In this document: positions 8,649 through 16,212 of the stretch, piece by piece
How the letters are laid out: the number at the start of each line of letters is the position of its first letter
Position numbering within the stretch: the first letter of the stretch is position 1
Source: Paenibacillus sp.
GTDB taxonomy: Bacteria > Bacillota > Bacilli > Paenibacillales > YIM-B00363
Direction: 5' to 3'
Assembly (NCBI RefSeq): GCF_035645195.1
Contig: NZ_DASQNA010000010.1
Location: forward strand, 62,001-126,000
DNA: 64,000 bases
Made by a program: the position numbers and the translations under genes
Notes under the pieces: model-generated
The model's input: only the letters and a program-made list of their open reading frames with translations
Told to the model about the DNA's origin: nothing
The model's database searches: none

Positions 8649-8711
8649 CGTTCTCCTCAACCTTCCCTTAACCGAAATGATATGTTTCGATTCTCATCAT
8701 GCCGGGAGAGT

Positions 8712-8728
8712 CTTAAAGAAAGCTTAAA
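8712..8728 (-). promoter_or_regulatory. TTTAAG-N5-TTTAAG response-regulator box of ABC cassette
   Basis: On the minus strand TTTAAG-CTTTC-TTTAAG forms a direct repeat with 11-bp period, typical of an OmpR-family regulator dimer. It lies 64-80 bp upstream of the solute-binding protein ATG. A -10-like CATGAT (8696-8701) sits 10 bp from the near box, the same geometry as at the response regulator gene at 14.1 kb. Confidence 0.65.
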
Positions 8729-8770
8729 CCGCCGCGAACTACACGATCGTATACCTGCGAATTCAACCTT

Positions 8771-8783
8771 CGGGTAATACCCG
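8771..8783. promoter_or_regulatory. Palindrome upstream of hemerythrin gene
   Basis: CGGGTAATACCCG is a perfect 13-bp palindrome about 75 bp upstream of the hemerythrin start codon. It might be an operator. No family consensus was recognised. Confidence 0.3.
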
Positions 8784-8856
8784 GCTATTAACGGTTCTTG
8801 TATTTTATGGATAGAGCTTTTCGAAGCATCAATCTTTCGGGAGGTTAGTTGATCAC

Positions 8857-9534
8857 ATGTACCAACGATTCGATCTGTTAGCTCCGGTGCACAAAGGGCT
8901 GCGGCACGCGCTCGGCGGACTTGTTTTCCAAGCGGGTTCCCTGAATGTAAACAACGACGGCGAGCTGAGACGGTTCGCGGAGGAATTCGCCGACATCGTC
9001 GACATCCTCGAATCCCATTCCCGCGACGAGGACGCGCACGTCCATCACCTGTACGAGCGATTCGCGCCGGAGACGGCCGCCAAGCTCGAAGCGGAGCACG
9101 AAACGCTGGAGGCGGAGCTGGGCGAGCTGCAAGGCTTGCTGGACAAAGCGCTGCGCGCCCCCGAAGAGCGGGGCCCGACGTGGTATATCCTGCAGCGCAA
9201 GCTGACCCGATTTACGACGGCCTATTTCTCCCACTTGGAACGCGAGGAGGGGGAAGCGGCGGAGGCGTTATGGGCTAATCTGGACGACGCCCAGCTGAAG
9301 GAGGTGTCCGTCCGCATCCGCTCGTCGATTCCGCCGGCGACGATGATGATTTTCCTGCGCTATATGCTGCCGGCGCTTACCTTCAACGAACGGTACGACA
9401 TGCTGAGCGGCATGAAGCGGTTCGCGCCGCCGGAGGCGTACCAAGCGGTGCGCGAGCTGGCGGAGCGGCGGCTTCGTCCGGAGGATTGGGCGGAGCTCGC
9501 CGCCGCCTTGGACACGGTCGAGCAAGGGGCGTAA
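8857..9534 (+). CDS. Hemerythrin HHE domain protein
   Basis: A 225-residue cytoplasmic protein of the hemerythrin-like cation-binding family, expected to hold a di-iron or similar metal centre in a four-helix bundle. Candidate ligands are visible in helix-length spacing: HKGLRHALG near the N-terminus, HSRDEDAHVHHLYERF about residues 53-68, EAEHETLEAEL about 77-87, and HLEREEGE about 127-134. The remaining C-terminal part is helical and may be a second half-domain. The ATG follows GGGAGG. It stands alone between a divergent operon and a strong terminator. Bacterial relatives act in oxygen or nitric-oxide handling and iron repair; which applies here is not shown. Confidence 0.85.
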   Translation: MYQRFDLLAPVHKGLRHALGGLVFQAGSLNVNNDGELRRFAEEFADIVDILESHSRDEDAHVHHLYERFAPETAAKLEAEHETLEAELGELQGLLDKALRAPEERGPTWYILQRKLTRFTTAYFSHLEREEGEAAEALWANLDDAQLKEVSVRIRSSIPPATMMIFLRYMLPALTFNERYDMLSGMKRFAPPEAYQAVRELAERRLRPEDWAELAAALDTVEQGA

Positions 9535-9584
9535 CCCCCGCGCCGCCGATCCCGCAAAACGGTAATCGAATACGTCGACACGCG

Positions 9585-9638
9585 AAAAAAGATCGCTCTC
9601 GATTCGGCCTAATGGCCGGATCGGGGGCGATCTTTTTC
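9585..9638 (+). terminator. Intrinsic terminator after hemerythrin gene
   Basis: A long imperfect hairpin (GATCGC at 9591-9596 pairing with GCGATC at 9627-9632, tip GGCC-TAAT-GGCC) is followed by TTTTT and preceded by AAAAAA, so it could work in both directions. Confidence 0.85.
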
Positions 9639-9715
9639 GTTTGCTCCGCGCCTGCATGATTTCCATACCCGGGGGAACACTCCCTATGTAACTTTTGGAT
9701 GGAAGGGGGACCCCT

Positions 9716-9856
9716 ATGTTTATCTACGGCGCCGATATTCCGCTGGAGGACGCGAGATTAGAAGAGTCGACGGAACCGACGGCCGCAACGCCCGTCGAAC
9801 CGATGGAATACCCGTTCGAATACGGGAAGGACATTTTCCCTGCCCCCGAGGCGTAA
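9716..9856 (+). CDS. Small acidic, proline-containing protein (46 aa)
   Basis: A short ORF starting at ATG 9716 with AAGGGGG a few bases upstream and ending at TAA 9854-9856. The product begins [19 protein letters not shown] and ends [11 protein letters not shown]; it is acidic (many Glu and Asp), Pro-rich and lacks a membrane segment or cysteines. It ends 29 bp before the azoreductase start codon and its own ribosome binding site is good, so it is probably translated as part of that transcript. No family was recognised. It could be a small conserved protein or a leader peptide; only comparison across related genomes would settle this. Confidence 0.5.
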   Translation: MFIYGADIPLEDARLEESTEPTAATPVEPMEYPFEYGKDIFPAPEA

Positions 9857-9885
9857 CGACGACTACGAGCGAAAGGAAGATCAAC

Positions 9886-10542
9886 ATGGCTAGACTACTG
9901 TACATTACAGCGAACCCGAAAGCCGAAGAGCAATCGTACTGTCTGTCCGTCGGAAGAGCGTTCCTCGACGAATACCGGAGCGCGAACCCGGAGGACGACA
10001 TCGTCGAATTGGACCTGTACCAAACGCACATCCCGCACATCGACACCGACGTGTTCAACGGATGGGGCAAGCTGCAGCAGGGCAAGGCGTTCGACGAGCT
10101 GTCGGCGGAGGAAAAAGCGAAGGTGGCGCGCATTAACGAATTGACCGACCAATTCATTGCGGCGGACAGATACGTCTTCGTGACGCCGCTGTGGAACTTC
10201 AGCTTCCCGCCGATCGTGAAGGCGTACATCGACACGATCTGCATCGCCGGCAAAACGTTCAAGTATACCGCCGAGGGGCCGGTCGGGCTGCTGCAGGGGA
10301 AACGGGCGATCCATATTCAAGCCCGCGGCGGCGTCTACTCCGAAGGCCCGGCGAAGGAAATGGAATTCGGGGATCGTTATCTTCGGACGATTTTCGGCTT
10401 TATCGGCATCCAAGACGTCCAGTCCGTCATCGTCGAAGGCATGGCCCAAATGGCCGATCAAGCCCAAGCGATCAAAGAGCGGGCGATCGCGAACGCCAAA
10501 GAGGCGGCGCGCAGCTTCGCGGCCGCTCCGGTTCGCGCGTAA
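9886..10542 (+). CDS. azoR: FMN-dependent NADH-azoreductase
   Basis: A 218-residue flavodoxin-like quinone/azo reductase that uses NADH and FMN for two-electron reduction of quinones and azo compounds, protecting against thiol and electrophile stress. [19 protein letters not shown] is the phosphate-binding N-terminus, [19 protein letters not shown] carries the conserved PMWNFxxP-type FMN loop, and [15 protein letters not shown] with [11 protein letters not shown] is the C-terminal hallmark. The ATG follows GAAAGGAAG. Length agrees with the 200-220 residues usual for the family. The small ORF just upstream probably shares its message. The convergent gene begins only 3 bp after its stop. Confidence 0.94.
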   Translation: MARLLYITANPKAEEQSYCLSVGRAFLDEYRSANPEDDIVELDLYQTHIPHIDTDVFNGWGKLQQGKAFDELSAEEKAKVARINELTDQFIAADRYVFVTPLWNFSFPPIVKAYIDTICIAGKTFKYTAEGPVGLLQGKRAIHIQARGGVYSEGPAKEMEFGDRYLRTIFGFIGIQDVQSVIVEGMAQMADQAQAIKERAIANAKEAARSFAAAPVRA

Positions 10543-10545
10543 CGT

Positions 10546-10845
10546 TCACTCCGGCGAGCAGCGGCGAAGGAACAGCTCGAACAGCTCCTTCGCCCATGCT
10601 TCGTCGCCCAGGTCGAAGGCGAGGTCGAGCAGGAACCGTACGCTCTCCGCATACGGCACCACCGAGAAATCGAATTCGCTCTGCAGCGCGACGCGCTCCC
10701 CCTCGCAGGAAAACACGAACAACGGGTAAGGCCCCACATATTCCAATCGTTCGAAAACGGCGACGCGCCCCTGATGCGGATGGCCGTCTTTCGCGATCAA
10801 ACATCTCTCGCCCCCGCGCAGGTTTACATACAAGCGAACGTACAT
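10546..10845 (-). CDS. Hypothetical protein, 99 aa
   Basis: A small soluble protein supported by a strong GGAGGAGG ribosome binding site. The first half is predicted beta-rich (MYVRLYVNLRGGERCLI, then FVFSCEGERVALQSEFDF) and the second half is helical (YAESVRFLLDLAFDLGDEA, then KELFELFLRR). The helical tail vaguely recalls IDEAL-type helical hairpins of Firmicutes regulators, but the match is not good enough to name it. It is convergent with azoR with a 3-bp gap. Function unknown. Confidence 0.65.
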   Translation of the reverse strand: MYVRLYVNLRGGERCLIAKDGHPHQGRVAVFERLEYVGPYPLFVFSCEGERVALQSEFDFSVVPYAESVRFLLDLAFDLGDEAWAKELFELFLRRCSPE

Positions 10846-10945
10846 CCGCTGCCGCCTCCTCCTGGCGATGTTTCCGATCTATTCGATTGAAAGCGCCTTA
10901 ATTCCTGCCGCCGCGCGCCGTCCAAATGTTGGCGGGGCGTTGGTT

Positions 10946-12148
10946 TCACATGCCTGCGGACGTCCCTCCGTTCGCGGCGGGCACGCCGGCCGCGCCGCGG
11001 CGAGGACGGCGCCGGCCTTGCGCGCCGACGAGCAGCCACCCGAACGGCAGCCGCCCGGCGAGCCGCGCGATCAGCAGCGCCCCGGCGGCGACGACCGCGG
11101 ACGACGCGACGGCGACCGGCAAATGGTAGCCTCCCAGATCCAGCGGCCGCGTCAAGAACGCGACCCCCGTCAGCACGAGCGGATGCGCGAGGAACGCCCC
11201 GAAGCTGAGGCGGCCGACGGCGAGCAGCGCGCGCTTCAGCCATCCGCCCCGACGGACGACGAGCACCGTCACGCCGAACCCTGCCGCGAGCTGGGAGAGC
11301 GCCAGCAGGAAAATGACCGGGCGCAAATAGGTGGAGGCGCCGAGCTTCATCGTCTCCATCGACGCGTCGAGCAGCGCATAGCCGGCCCAAATGTAACATG
11401 CCGCGAACGCGAACAGACTGACCGGCAGCAGGCTCACGGCCGCTTCGCGGAACCGATGCAGCGCCATCGCGCACACCGCCCCGAGCAGAAAATAAAAGAA
11501 ATAGAACACAAACCACATCGTTCGATGAGCCATCGCCCACTCCCACGCGCCGCCGACCGCGGCGGCGAAGGCGCCGGCATGCCAATACGAATAATACACG
11601 AGCGCCAAATAAAGCGCCCCGGCCGCCGTCAGCAGCCACGCCGTCCGAACGGCCTCGCGGCCCGGCCGGCGCGTCGCGAAGCGGCGGAGCGGCTCGGCCG
11701 CCTTCCGCAGCAGCGGGAACAGCAAATAAAATTGGAAAATCATCAATATAAACCACAAATGATACCCGTACGTCGGCTCGATCAGCTGCCGGGCGAGGTC
11801 GAGCCAGGCCGCGGGCTCCGCGAGCGAACGTCCGGCGTACATCATCGCCGTCGCCCAGTAAATCGCCGTCCAGGCGAGGAACGGCACGAGAATGTCGCCG
11901 GCCCGCTTGCTCAAGAACGATCCGTAGGACCGCCCTTCCGAAGCGCGGTAAAACAACAGCGCGCCCGCCATAAAGACGAATGCCGGCGTGCCGAACCGCG
12001 TCATGTGGAACAGCATCGCCAGCATCACCGCGTCCGGCTGGTGAATATCCGGCCGGTAAATAAATTCCCCGATGGTGTGCTGCGTCGCGATGGCGAGAAA
12101 CGCCAAGGCGCGCAGCAATGTAATTTCTTCGATGTTCTCTTTATTCAT
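10946..12148 (-). CDS. Acyltransferase family 3 membrane protein
   Basis: A 400-residue integral membrane acyltransferase (family 3) with about ten transmembrane helices. The N-terminal helix and the histidine in LRALAFLAIATQHTIGEF, plus the RFGTPAFVFMAGALLFYR segment, match the catalytic and substrate entry regions of the family, which O-acylates exopolysaccharide, peptidoglycan or antibiotics using cytoplasmic acyl-CoA. It starts 50 bp after the histidine kinase stop and lies on the same strand, so it is probably the third gene of the two-component operon. This suggests an envelope-modifying output of the regulator. The C-terminal cytoplasmic tail is Arg/Gly-rich and of low complexity. Confidence 0.85.
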   Translation of the reverse strand: MNKENIEEITLLRALAFLAIATQHTIGEFIYRPDIHQPDAVMLAMLFHMTRFGTPAFVFMAGALLFYRASEGRSYGSFLSKRAGDILVPFLAWTAIYWATAMMYAGRSLAEPAAWLDLARQLIEPTYGYHLWFILMIFQFYLLFPLLRKAAEPLRRFATRRPGREAVRTAWLLTAAGALYLALVYYSYWHAGAFAAAVGGAWEWAMAHRTMWFVFYFFYFLLGAVCAMALHRFREAAVSLLPVSLFAFAACYIWAGYALLDASMETMKLGASTYLRPVIFLLALSQLAAGFGVTVLVVRRGGWLKRALLAVGRLSFGAFLAHPLVLTGVAFLTRPLDLGGYHLPVAVASSAVVAAGALLIARLAGRLPFGWLLVGAQGRRRPRRGAAGVPAANGGTSAGM

Positions 12149-12198
12149 CCGTTTCTCCCATCAACCTGATCCGATTCGTTGTTGTCGATTCTCTTCTA

Positions 12199-13458
12199 TT
12201 ACGAACCCCGCCGCTGCAGCGGCAGCAGCACGGTCACGCTCGTGCCCTTCCCCGGCTCGCTGACCACGCGAATATGCCCGTTATGGCTTTCGACGATCCA
12301 TTGAGCGATCGACAGGCCCAGCCCCGCGCCCGCGTCCTTCCGGCTGCGGCTCGCGTCCGCCCGGTAAAACCGGTCGAAAATGAACGGCAGCTGCTCCTTC
12401 GCGATGCCGACGCCGTTGTCGGAGACGACGATGCGCGCCCAGTGCTCCTGCTTCCCGATCGACAGCTCCACGCAGCCTCCCGGCGGGGTGTATTGGATGG
12501 CGTTGTCCAGCAGAATCGTCATCAGCTGCACGACGCGGTCCTCGTCCGCCTCGATGACGACCGGCTCCCGGGCTTCGAACCGGAGGGAGACCGGCTTCGC
12601 TTCCGCCAGCGCCCTCATGTGCTCCGCGAGCTCAGCCGCCGCCCCGTGCAGCGGCATGCGCCGCCATTCCAGCTGCAGCTGGTTCGAGTCGGCGCGGGCG
12701 ATCGTCAGCAAATGCTCGAGCAGCCGCTTCATGCGGCGCGCTTCTTTCATCACGTTCGACACGTATTTCGCGTCCTGCTCGATCGTGTGATGCGGGTGCC
12801 GCAGCAGCAGCTCCGCGCTCGTCTGGATAATCGTGATCGGCGTGCGCAGCTCGTGGGACGCGTCGGAGACGAACCGCTGCTGCCGCTCCCACGACCGGCT
12901 GATCGGCACGAGCGCCCGCCCGGCCAAAAACCAAGCCCCCGCCAAGGACGCGACCGCTCCGGCCAGCGTGCAGCCGATCAGCACGAAGCGGAGCCGGCGA
13001 AGCATGTCGACCTCCGCGGACACGCTCGTCACGAGCTGCATATATTCCATCGGCTGGCCGTTCACGCTGATCGCCGCCGGGAAATCGTCGACGACGATCG
13101 CGCGGAACGACGCGCCGTCGACGCGAATCGTTTGGTACGTCCGTCCCGGCTCCGGGTAAAACTTCATCGTCTCGCCGGGGAACATCGCCGTAAGCGCCGG
13201 CGGGCTCACCCGCCCTCCCCCGAACCAAATGACTTGGAATACCGGCCGGTCCAGCTGCCCCAAATCGTATAAGAACGAGTCGAAATCGGGGTTCGGCTGC
13301 GCCGAGAGCTCGTCGGCTTTCAGCCGCAGCGCGCGATCGACCTGCGAGAAGATGGCGTGATGCGCGAAGGCGTACACCGTGGCGTTCACGGCGAGCAAAA
13401 TGAGCAGCAGCACGGCGGTGTTGACGAGCGTCAGCCGATAGCGGGTCCGGTCAACCAT
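12199..13458 (-). CDS. Sensor histidine kinase (OmpR-partner class)
   Basis: A 419-residue membrane kinase. Transmembrane helices lie at about 10-32 and 156-179, enclosing an extracellular sensor domain of about 120 residues. The dimerisation domain carries the phosphoacceptor SDASHELRTP (His202); the ATPase domain has the N box LLDNAIQYTPPGG, G1 DNGVGIAKEQ, the F box FDRFYRAD and G2 GAGLGLSIA. It overlaps the response regulator gene by 8 bp, so the pair is translationally coupled. It should phosphorylate the regulator encoded at 13451-14131. The signal is unknown; the downstream acyltransferase and the linked ABC cassette promoter suggest envelope or antimicrobial stress. Confidence 0.93.
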   Translation of the reverse strand: MVDRTRYRLTLVNTAVLLLILLAVNATVYAFAHHAIFSQVDRALRLKADELSAQPNPDFDSFLYDLGQLDRPVFQVIWFGGGRVSPPALTAMFPGETMKFYPEPGRTYQTIRVDGASFRAIVVDDFPAAISVNGQPMEYMQLVTSVSAEVDMLRRLRFVLIGCTLAGAVASLAGAWFLAGRALVPISRSWERQQRFVSDASHELRTPITIIQTSAELLLRHPHHTIEQDAKYVSNVMKEARRMKRLLEHLLTIARADSNQLQLEWRRMPLHGAAAELAEHMRALAEAKPVSLRFEAREPVVIEADEDRVVQLMTILLDNAIQYTPPGGCVELSIGKQEHWARIVVSDNGVGIAKEQLPFIFDRFYRADASRSRKDAGAGLGLSIAQWIVESHNGHIRVVSEPGKGTSVTVLLPLQRRGS

Positions 13459-14131
13459 CCGACGGGTCCCACAGCTTGTAGCCTACGCCGCGCACGGTAT
13501 GGATCACCGCATCGTAATCGTAAGCCGCGAGCTTTTTCCGCAAATGAGAGACATATACTTCCACCACGTTGGGAGCCGACTCCGAATCGTAGCCCCACAC
13601 GCGGTCGAACATTTGCTCCCGGGTCAAAATGCGCTCCCGATGCAGCAGCAAATATTCGAACAGCACGTACTCTTTCCCCTTGAGCGACAGCGGATGCCCG
13701 TCGACGTAGCCTTCCTTCCGCATCGGGCTCGCGGTCAGACGTTTGTACTTCAGCTCCCCCCGATCGGCCGGGTATTTCCGTTTCAGGAGCGCCCGCACGC
13801 GGGCGAGCAGCTCTTCGAGCGCGAACGGCTTCGTGACGTAATCGTCGGCTCCCAGGTTGAATCCTTCGATTTTGTCCCGCAGCGCGTCCTTCGCCGTCAA
13901 ATACAGAACGGGCGTATCCAGCCGCTTCGCGCGAAGCCGTTGCAGCAGCTGCCGGCCGTCCAGCTCCGGAAGCATCACGTCCAAAATGATGACGTCGTAA
14001 ATATCCTGGCCGGCCATAAACAATCCGTCCGCCCCGTTGTCCGCCGTATCTACCTCGAAATGCTCTTCCCGCATGAAAGCGGCGAGCGTGTCCGCGAGAC
14101 CCCGGTCGTCCTCGACGATCAACAGCCGCAT
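13451..14131 (-). CDS. OmpR-family response regulator
   Basis: A 226-residue regulator with a receiver domain (acidic pair EDD at 7-9, phosphoacceptor Asp51 in ILDVMLPELDG, Lys of VTKPFALEEL) and a C-terminal winged helix ending in VEVYVSHLRKKL and GVGYKLW, the DNA-binding and wing signatures of the OmpR class. It starts the operon with the kinase and acyltransferase genes. Its own promoter carries the direct repeat TTTAAG-N5-TTTAAG, and the same element occurs at the 8.6-kb ABC cassette, so it probably activates both. Confidence 0.94.
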   Translation of the reverse strand: MRLLIVEDDRGLADTLAAFMREEHFEVDTADNGADGLFMAGQDIYDVIILDVMLPELDGRQLLQRLRAKRLDTPVLYLTAKDALRDKIEGFNLGADDYVTKPFALEELLARVRALLKRKYPADRGELKYKRLTASPMRKEGYVDGHPLSLKGKEYVLFEYLLLHRERILTREQMFDRVWGYDSESAPNVVEVYVSHLRKKLAAYDYDAVIHTVRGVGYKLWDPSDG

Positions 14132-14164
14132 AGCGCACCTCCCGAACGGAGTCGTTTGCTACAA

Positions 14165-14197
14165 ATTATATCGGAGAAAGCTTAAAGTTGTCTTAAA
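14165..14197 (-). promoter_or_regulatory. Autoregulated promoter with TTTAAG repeats
   Basis: On the minus strand TTTAAG-ACAAC-TTTAAG (14181-14197) precedes a perfect -10 TATAAT (14165-14170) by 10 bp. No good -35 hexamer exists at 17 bp, consistent with activator dependence. The near box is 50 bp from the regulator ATG. Confidence 0.7.
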
Positions 14198-14218
14198 CCG
14201 CAGCCGGCCGGCTCGCCG

Positions 14219-14752
14219 CTATCGCTCGAACCGGTACAGCTTCCCGTGCCGCGGATACCCGATTGCGGGCCCACGGAAGCCTCTCCGGACGAGCTCGGCC
14301 CGCATCAGCATCATCAGGGCGCCGTGGCTGACGATGAGGATGCGGCGTTCCGGCCCGGCGAGCAGCTCGTCGAACAGCGCCCGGATGCGCTCCTCCGCGA
14401 GCCGTATATCCGCCCGCGCGCCGGCGTCGAGCCGCTGCGACAGCCTCGCGTAGACGGCCCACCACGCGTGCGGCAGTTTGATCCGGCTCCGGGGAATCGG
14501 CAGCGGAACTTCGCGCAGCTCCTCCCGCCGCTCGACGGCGCCGGAGAAGATCGCCTCCGCCGTCCCGTACGCCCTCGGCAAGTCGCTGGCGACGCAGCGC
14601 TCCCACGCGGCGCCGCCGAGGTCCGCCTCGCCGAGTTCGATCGGCGCCTCGTCGTAATCGGCGTACCATCGCATCGCCTCGTCGGCCGGCACGAAGCGCT
14701 TCGACGGCGGCGCGAGCTTCACCCGATAATGCCGCATCAATCCGATCTCCAT
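14219..14752 (-). CDS. Histidine phosphatase superfamily protein
   Basis: A 177-residue protein of the phosphoglycerate-mutase-like fold. The catalytic motif near the N-terminus is LMRHYRV, i.e. RHY rather than the usual RHG; SDLPRAYGTAE supplies the conserved second arginine and VSHGALMMLM the second catalytic histidine. The ATG at 14752 is preferred because GAGGGG is 6 bp upstream, while an ATG six bases earlier sits directly on that site. The residue Tyr in place of Gly also occurs in some family members of unknown substrate. It is monocistronic and lies upstream of the regulator promoter. Substrate unknown. Confidence 0.85.
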   Translation of the reverse strand: MEIGLMRHYRVKLAPPSKRFVPADEAMRWYADYDEAPIELGEADLGGAAWERCVASDLPRAYGTAEAIFSGAVERREELREVPLPIPRSRIKLPHAWWAVYARLSQRLDAGARADIRLAEERIRALFDELLAGPERRILIVSHGALMMLMRAELVRRGFRGPAIGYPRHGKLYRFER

Positions 14753-14864
14753 TAACATCCCCTCGCCTCGTATTGCCCCCGAGTATAATCAAGCTCGCCG
14801 TTTCCGTCAAAACGCGCTGCAATCCCCGGCGCCGGCTGGACGGCCAATATGAGGCATACAGAAT

Positions 14865-14895
14865 CAAAGAAAATAGCCCCGGGGGATCGGGGCCT
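14865..14895 (-). terminator. Terminator of the 14.9-15.4 kb gene
   Basis: GCCCC (14876-14880) pairs with GGGGC (14889-14893) around an 8-base loop; read on the minus strand it is followed by ATTTTCTTT. Confidence 0.6.
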
Positions 14896-14937
14896 TGTAA
14901 AACTATCGAACTTCGTTTACGATGCGCTGCCGTTTAA

Positions 14938-15366
14938 TCAATAGGATTGGTCTTTCGGAGGATTACGTCTCTTTGCCCATCTCGGTTTATAGATGGACAA
15001 CATGATCGCGATAACCAAAAGTAAGCAAATAAACAGTGATGGATAAGCTGCTAGGAGCGAATCTGTCGATTCCACACCTCTTCTTAACCAAACACTCATC
15101 AAAATCATAATTACCATGGAAAGCACGAGCTTTACTGCAATCCACATTTGGAATGCTTTCCTGTAGAACATAATAAACAACACCATGCCCGTCATCATGC
15201 TTCCTATGCCGCTTGGAATCATTACGCCATAATACAATGTCCCTGATATTGAAGGCTCTCTTGCCAGAAAATTCATTACGAACAAAACAAAAGCAACTAT
15301 GGTCCAAATGCTTATGAAAACAATATGTGTGGGAAGCATAATTTTCCTTGCAACAGTTTTTTTCAT
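14938..15366 (-). CDS. Four-helix membrane protein of unknown function
   Basis: A 142-residue integral membrane protein with four predicted transmembrane helices (about 10-34, 43-68, 72-92 and 103-123) and a basic C-terminal tail ending RNPPKDQSY. The ATG is preceded by GAGGAGG. Base composition is clearly lower in GC than neighbouring genes, which suggests recent acquisition or relaxed codon use. No family was recognised. The 230-bp region upstream holds only a weak hairpin (TTTTTGCG at 15469-15476 with CGCAAAAA at 15484-15491). Confidence 0.7.
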   Translation of the reverse strand: MKKTVARKIMLPTHIVFISIWTIVAFVLFVMNFLAREPSISGTLYYGVMIPSGIGSMMTGMVLFIMFYRKAFQMWIAVKLVLSMVIMILMSVWLRRGVESTDSLLAAYPSLFICLLLVIAIMLSIYKPRWAKRRNPPKDQSY

Positions 15367-15603
15367 CCCTTCCGGTACCTCCTCTCCTTCCTGTTCTCTC
15401 GTTACATGGTATGAATCACAATTTTGTACTCGTAATATACACTCGTAAGCAGCCCTGAAAACCGCAAATTTTTGCGCTTTGCACGCAAAAATAATTTGGG
15501 TGCTCCTAAGTTCGGACGAACGTGCATCTTCTCCGACTGCCTTATTAATTTTGCCTGCTCCTCTCGGCCCGCGCCTGCCGGTAAGCGAATCGGCGGATGA
15601 CGT

Positions 15604-16050
15604 CTATTCTTCTTCGGTCGGAACGATCGGACGATAGGACACCGGGGAAGTCAAAATCACGGACGTGTTCACGTAATTACTGTAGTTCATCAGACGATCC
15701 ACAAGCTCGCGGAGACCGTCCATTCCGTTCACGGCCGCCTTGATGACGTACCCGATGTGTCCCGTGACCCGGTGGCATTCCAGCACGTCCTTCTCCTCCA
15801 CGATCATTTTCTCCCACTGCTGCGCGGGAATTTTCAAATCGCTGATTTGGATGATGAGCTGCGTATTCCGCCCGATCGCCGCGGGCGATACGCGCGCCGA
15901 GAACCCTTCGATAATTCCTTTTTCCTGAAGACGGTGCAGCCGTTCGGCGACGCTCGGCCTGCTCAGCGACAGCTGTTTGGACAGCTCGCTCACCGTCATG
16001 CGGGCGTCTTCCTGCAGCAGTTTCAGTAGCGAAATATCGATTTTGTCCAT
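15604..16050 (-). CDS. Lrp/AsnC-family transcriptional regulator
   Basis: A 148-residue feast/famine regulator. The ATG at 16050 gives the usual beginning MDKIDISLLKLLQEDARMTV; an upstream in-frame ATG lacks a ribosome binding site. A winged-helix domain (about 5-60, SLSRPSVAERLHRLQEKGII recognition helix) is joined to an RAM domain (about 70-148, LECHRVTGHIGYVIKAAV) that normally binds an amino acid and assembles dimers into octamers. It is divergent from the yitT-like gene, which it probably controls together with itself through the 162-bp shared region. Confidence 0.92.
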   Translation of the reverse strand: MDKIDISLLKLLQEDARMTVSELSKQLSLSRPSVAERLHRLQEKGIIEGFSARVSPAAIGRNTQLIIQISDLKIPAQQWEKMIVEEKDVLECHRVTGHIGYVIKAAVNGMDGLRELVDRLMNYSNYVNTSVILTSPVSYRPIVPTEEE

Positions 16051-16091
16051 TTTCCCCGACCCCTGATTTTCAATATGCAACAAATACTAGC

Positions 16092-16119
16092 AAATTCCAT
16101 TCGAAATCGAAAGGAATTT
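16092..16119. promoter_or_regulatory. Inverted repeat between lrp-like and yitT-like genes
   Basis: AAATTCC (16092-16098) and GGAATTT (16113-16119) are separated by 14 bp, giving a centre spacing near two helical turns, which suits an Lrp-family dimer. The region is otherwise AT-rich. Confidence 0.4.
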
Positions 16120-16212
16120 CGACGTTTTTTAGTCAGATCTGCATGTGATTTTCAAGTTTCCTATTATAACATGGAAACACAAGGCGTCGATTTCGGAGAG
16201 GGGATTACAACT

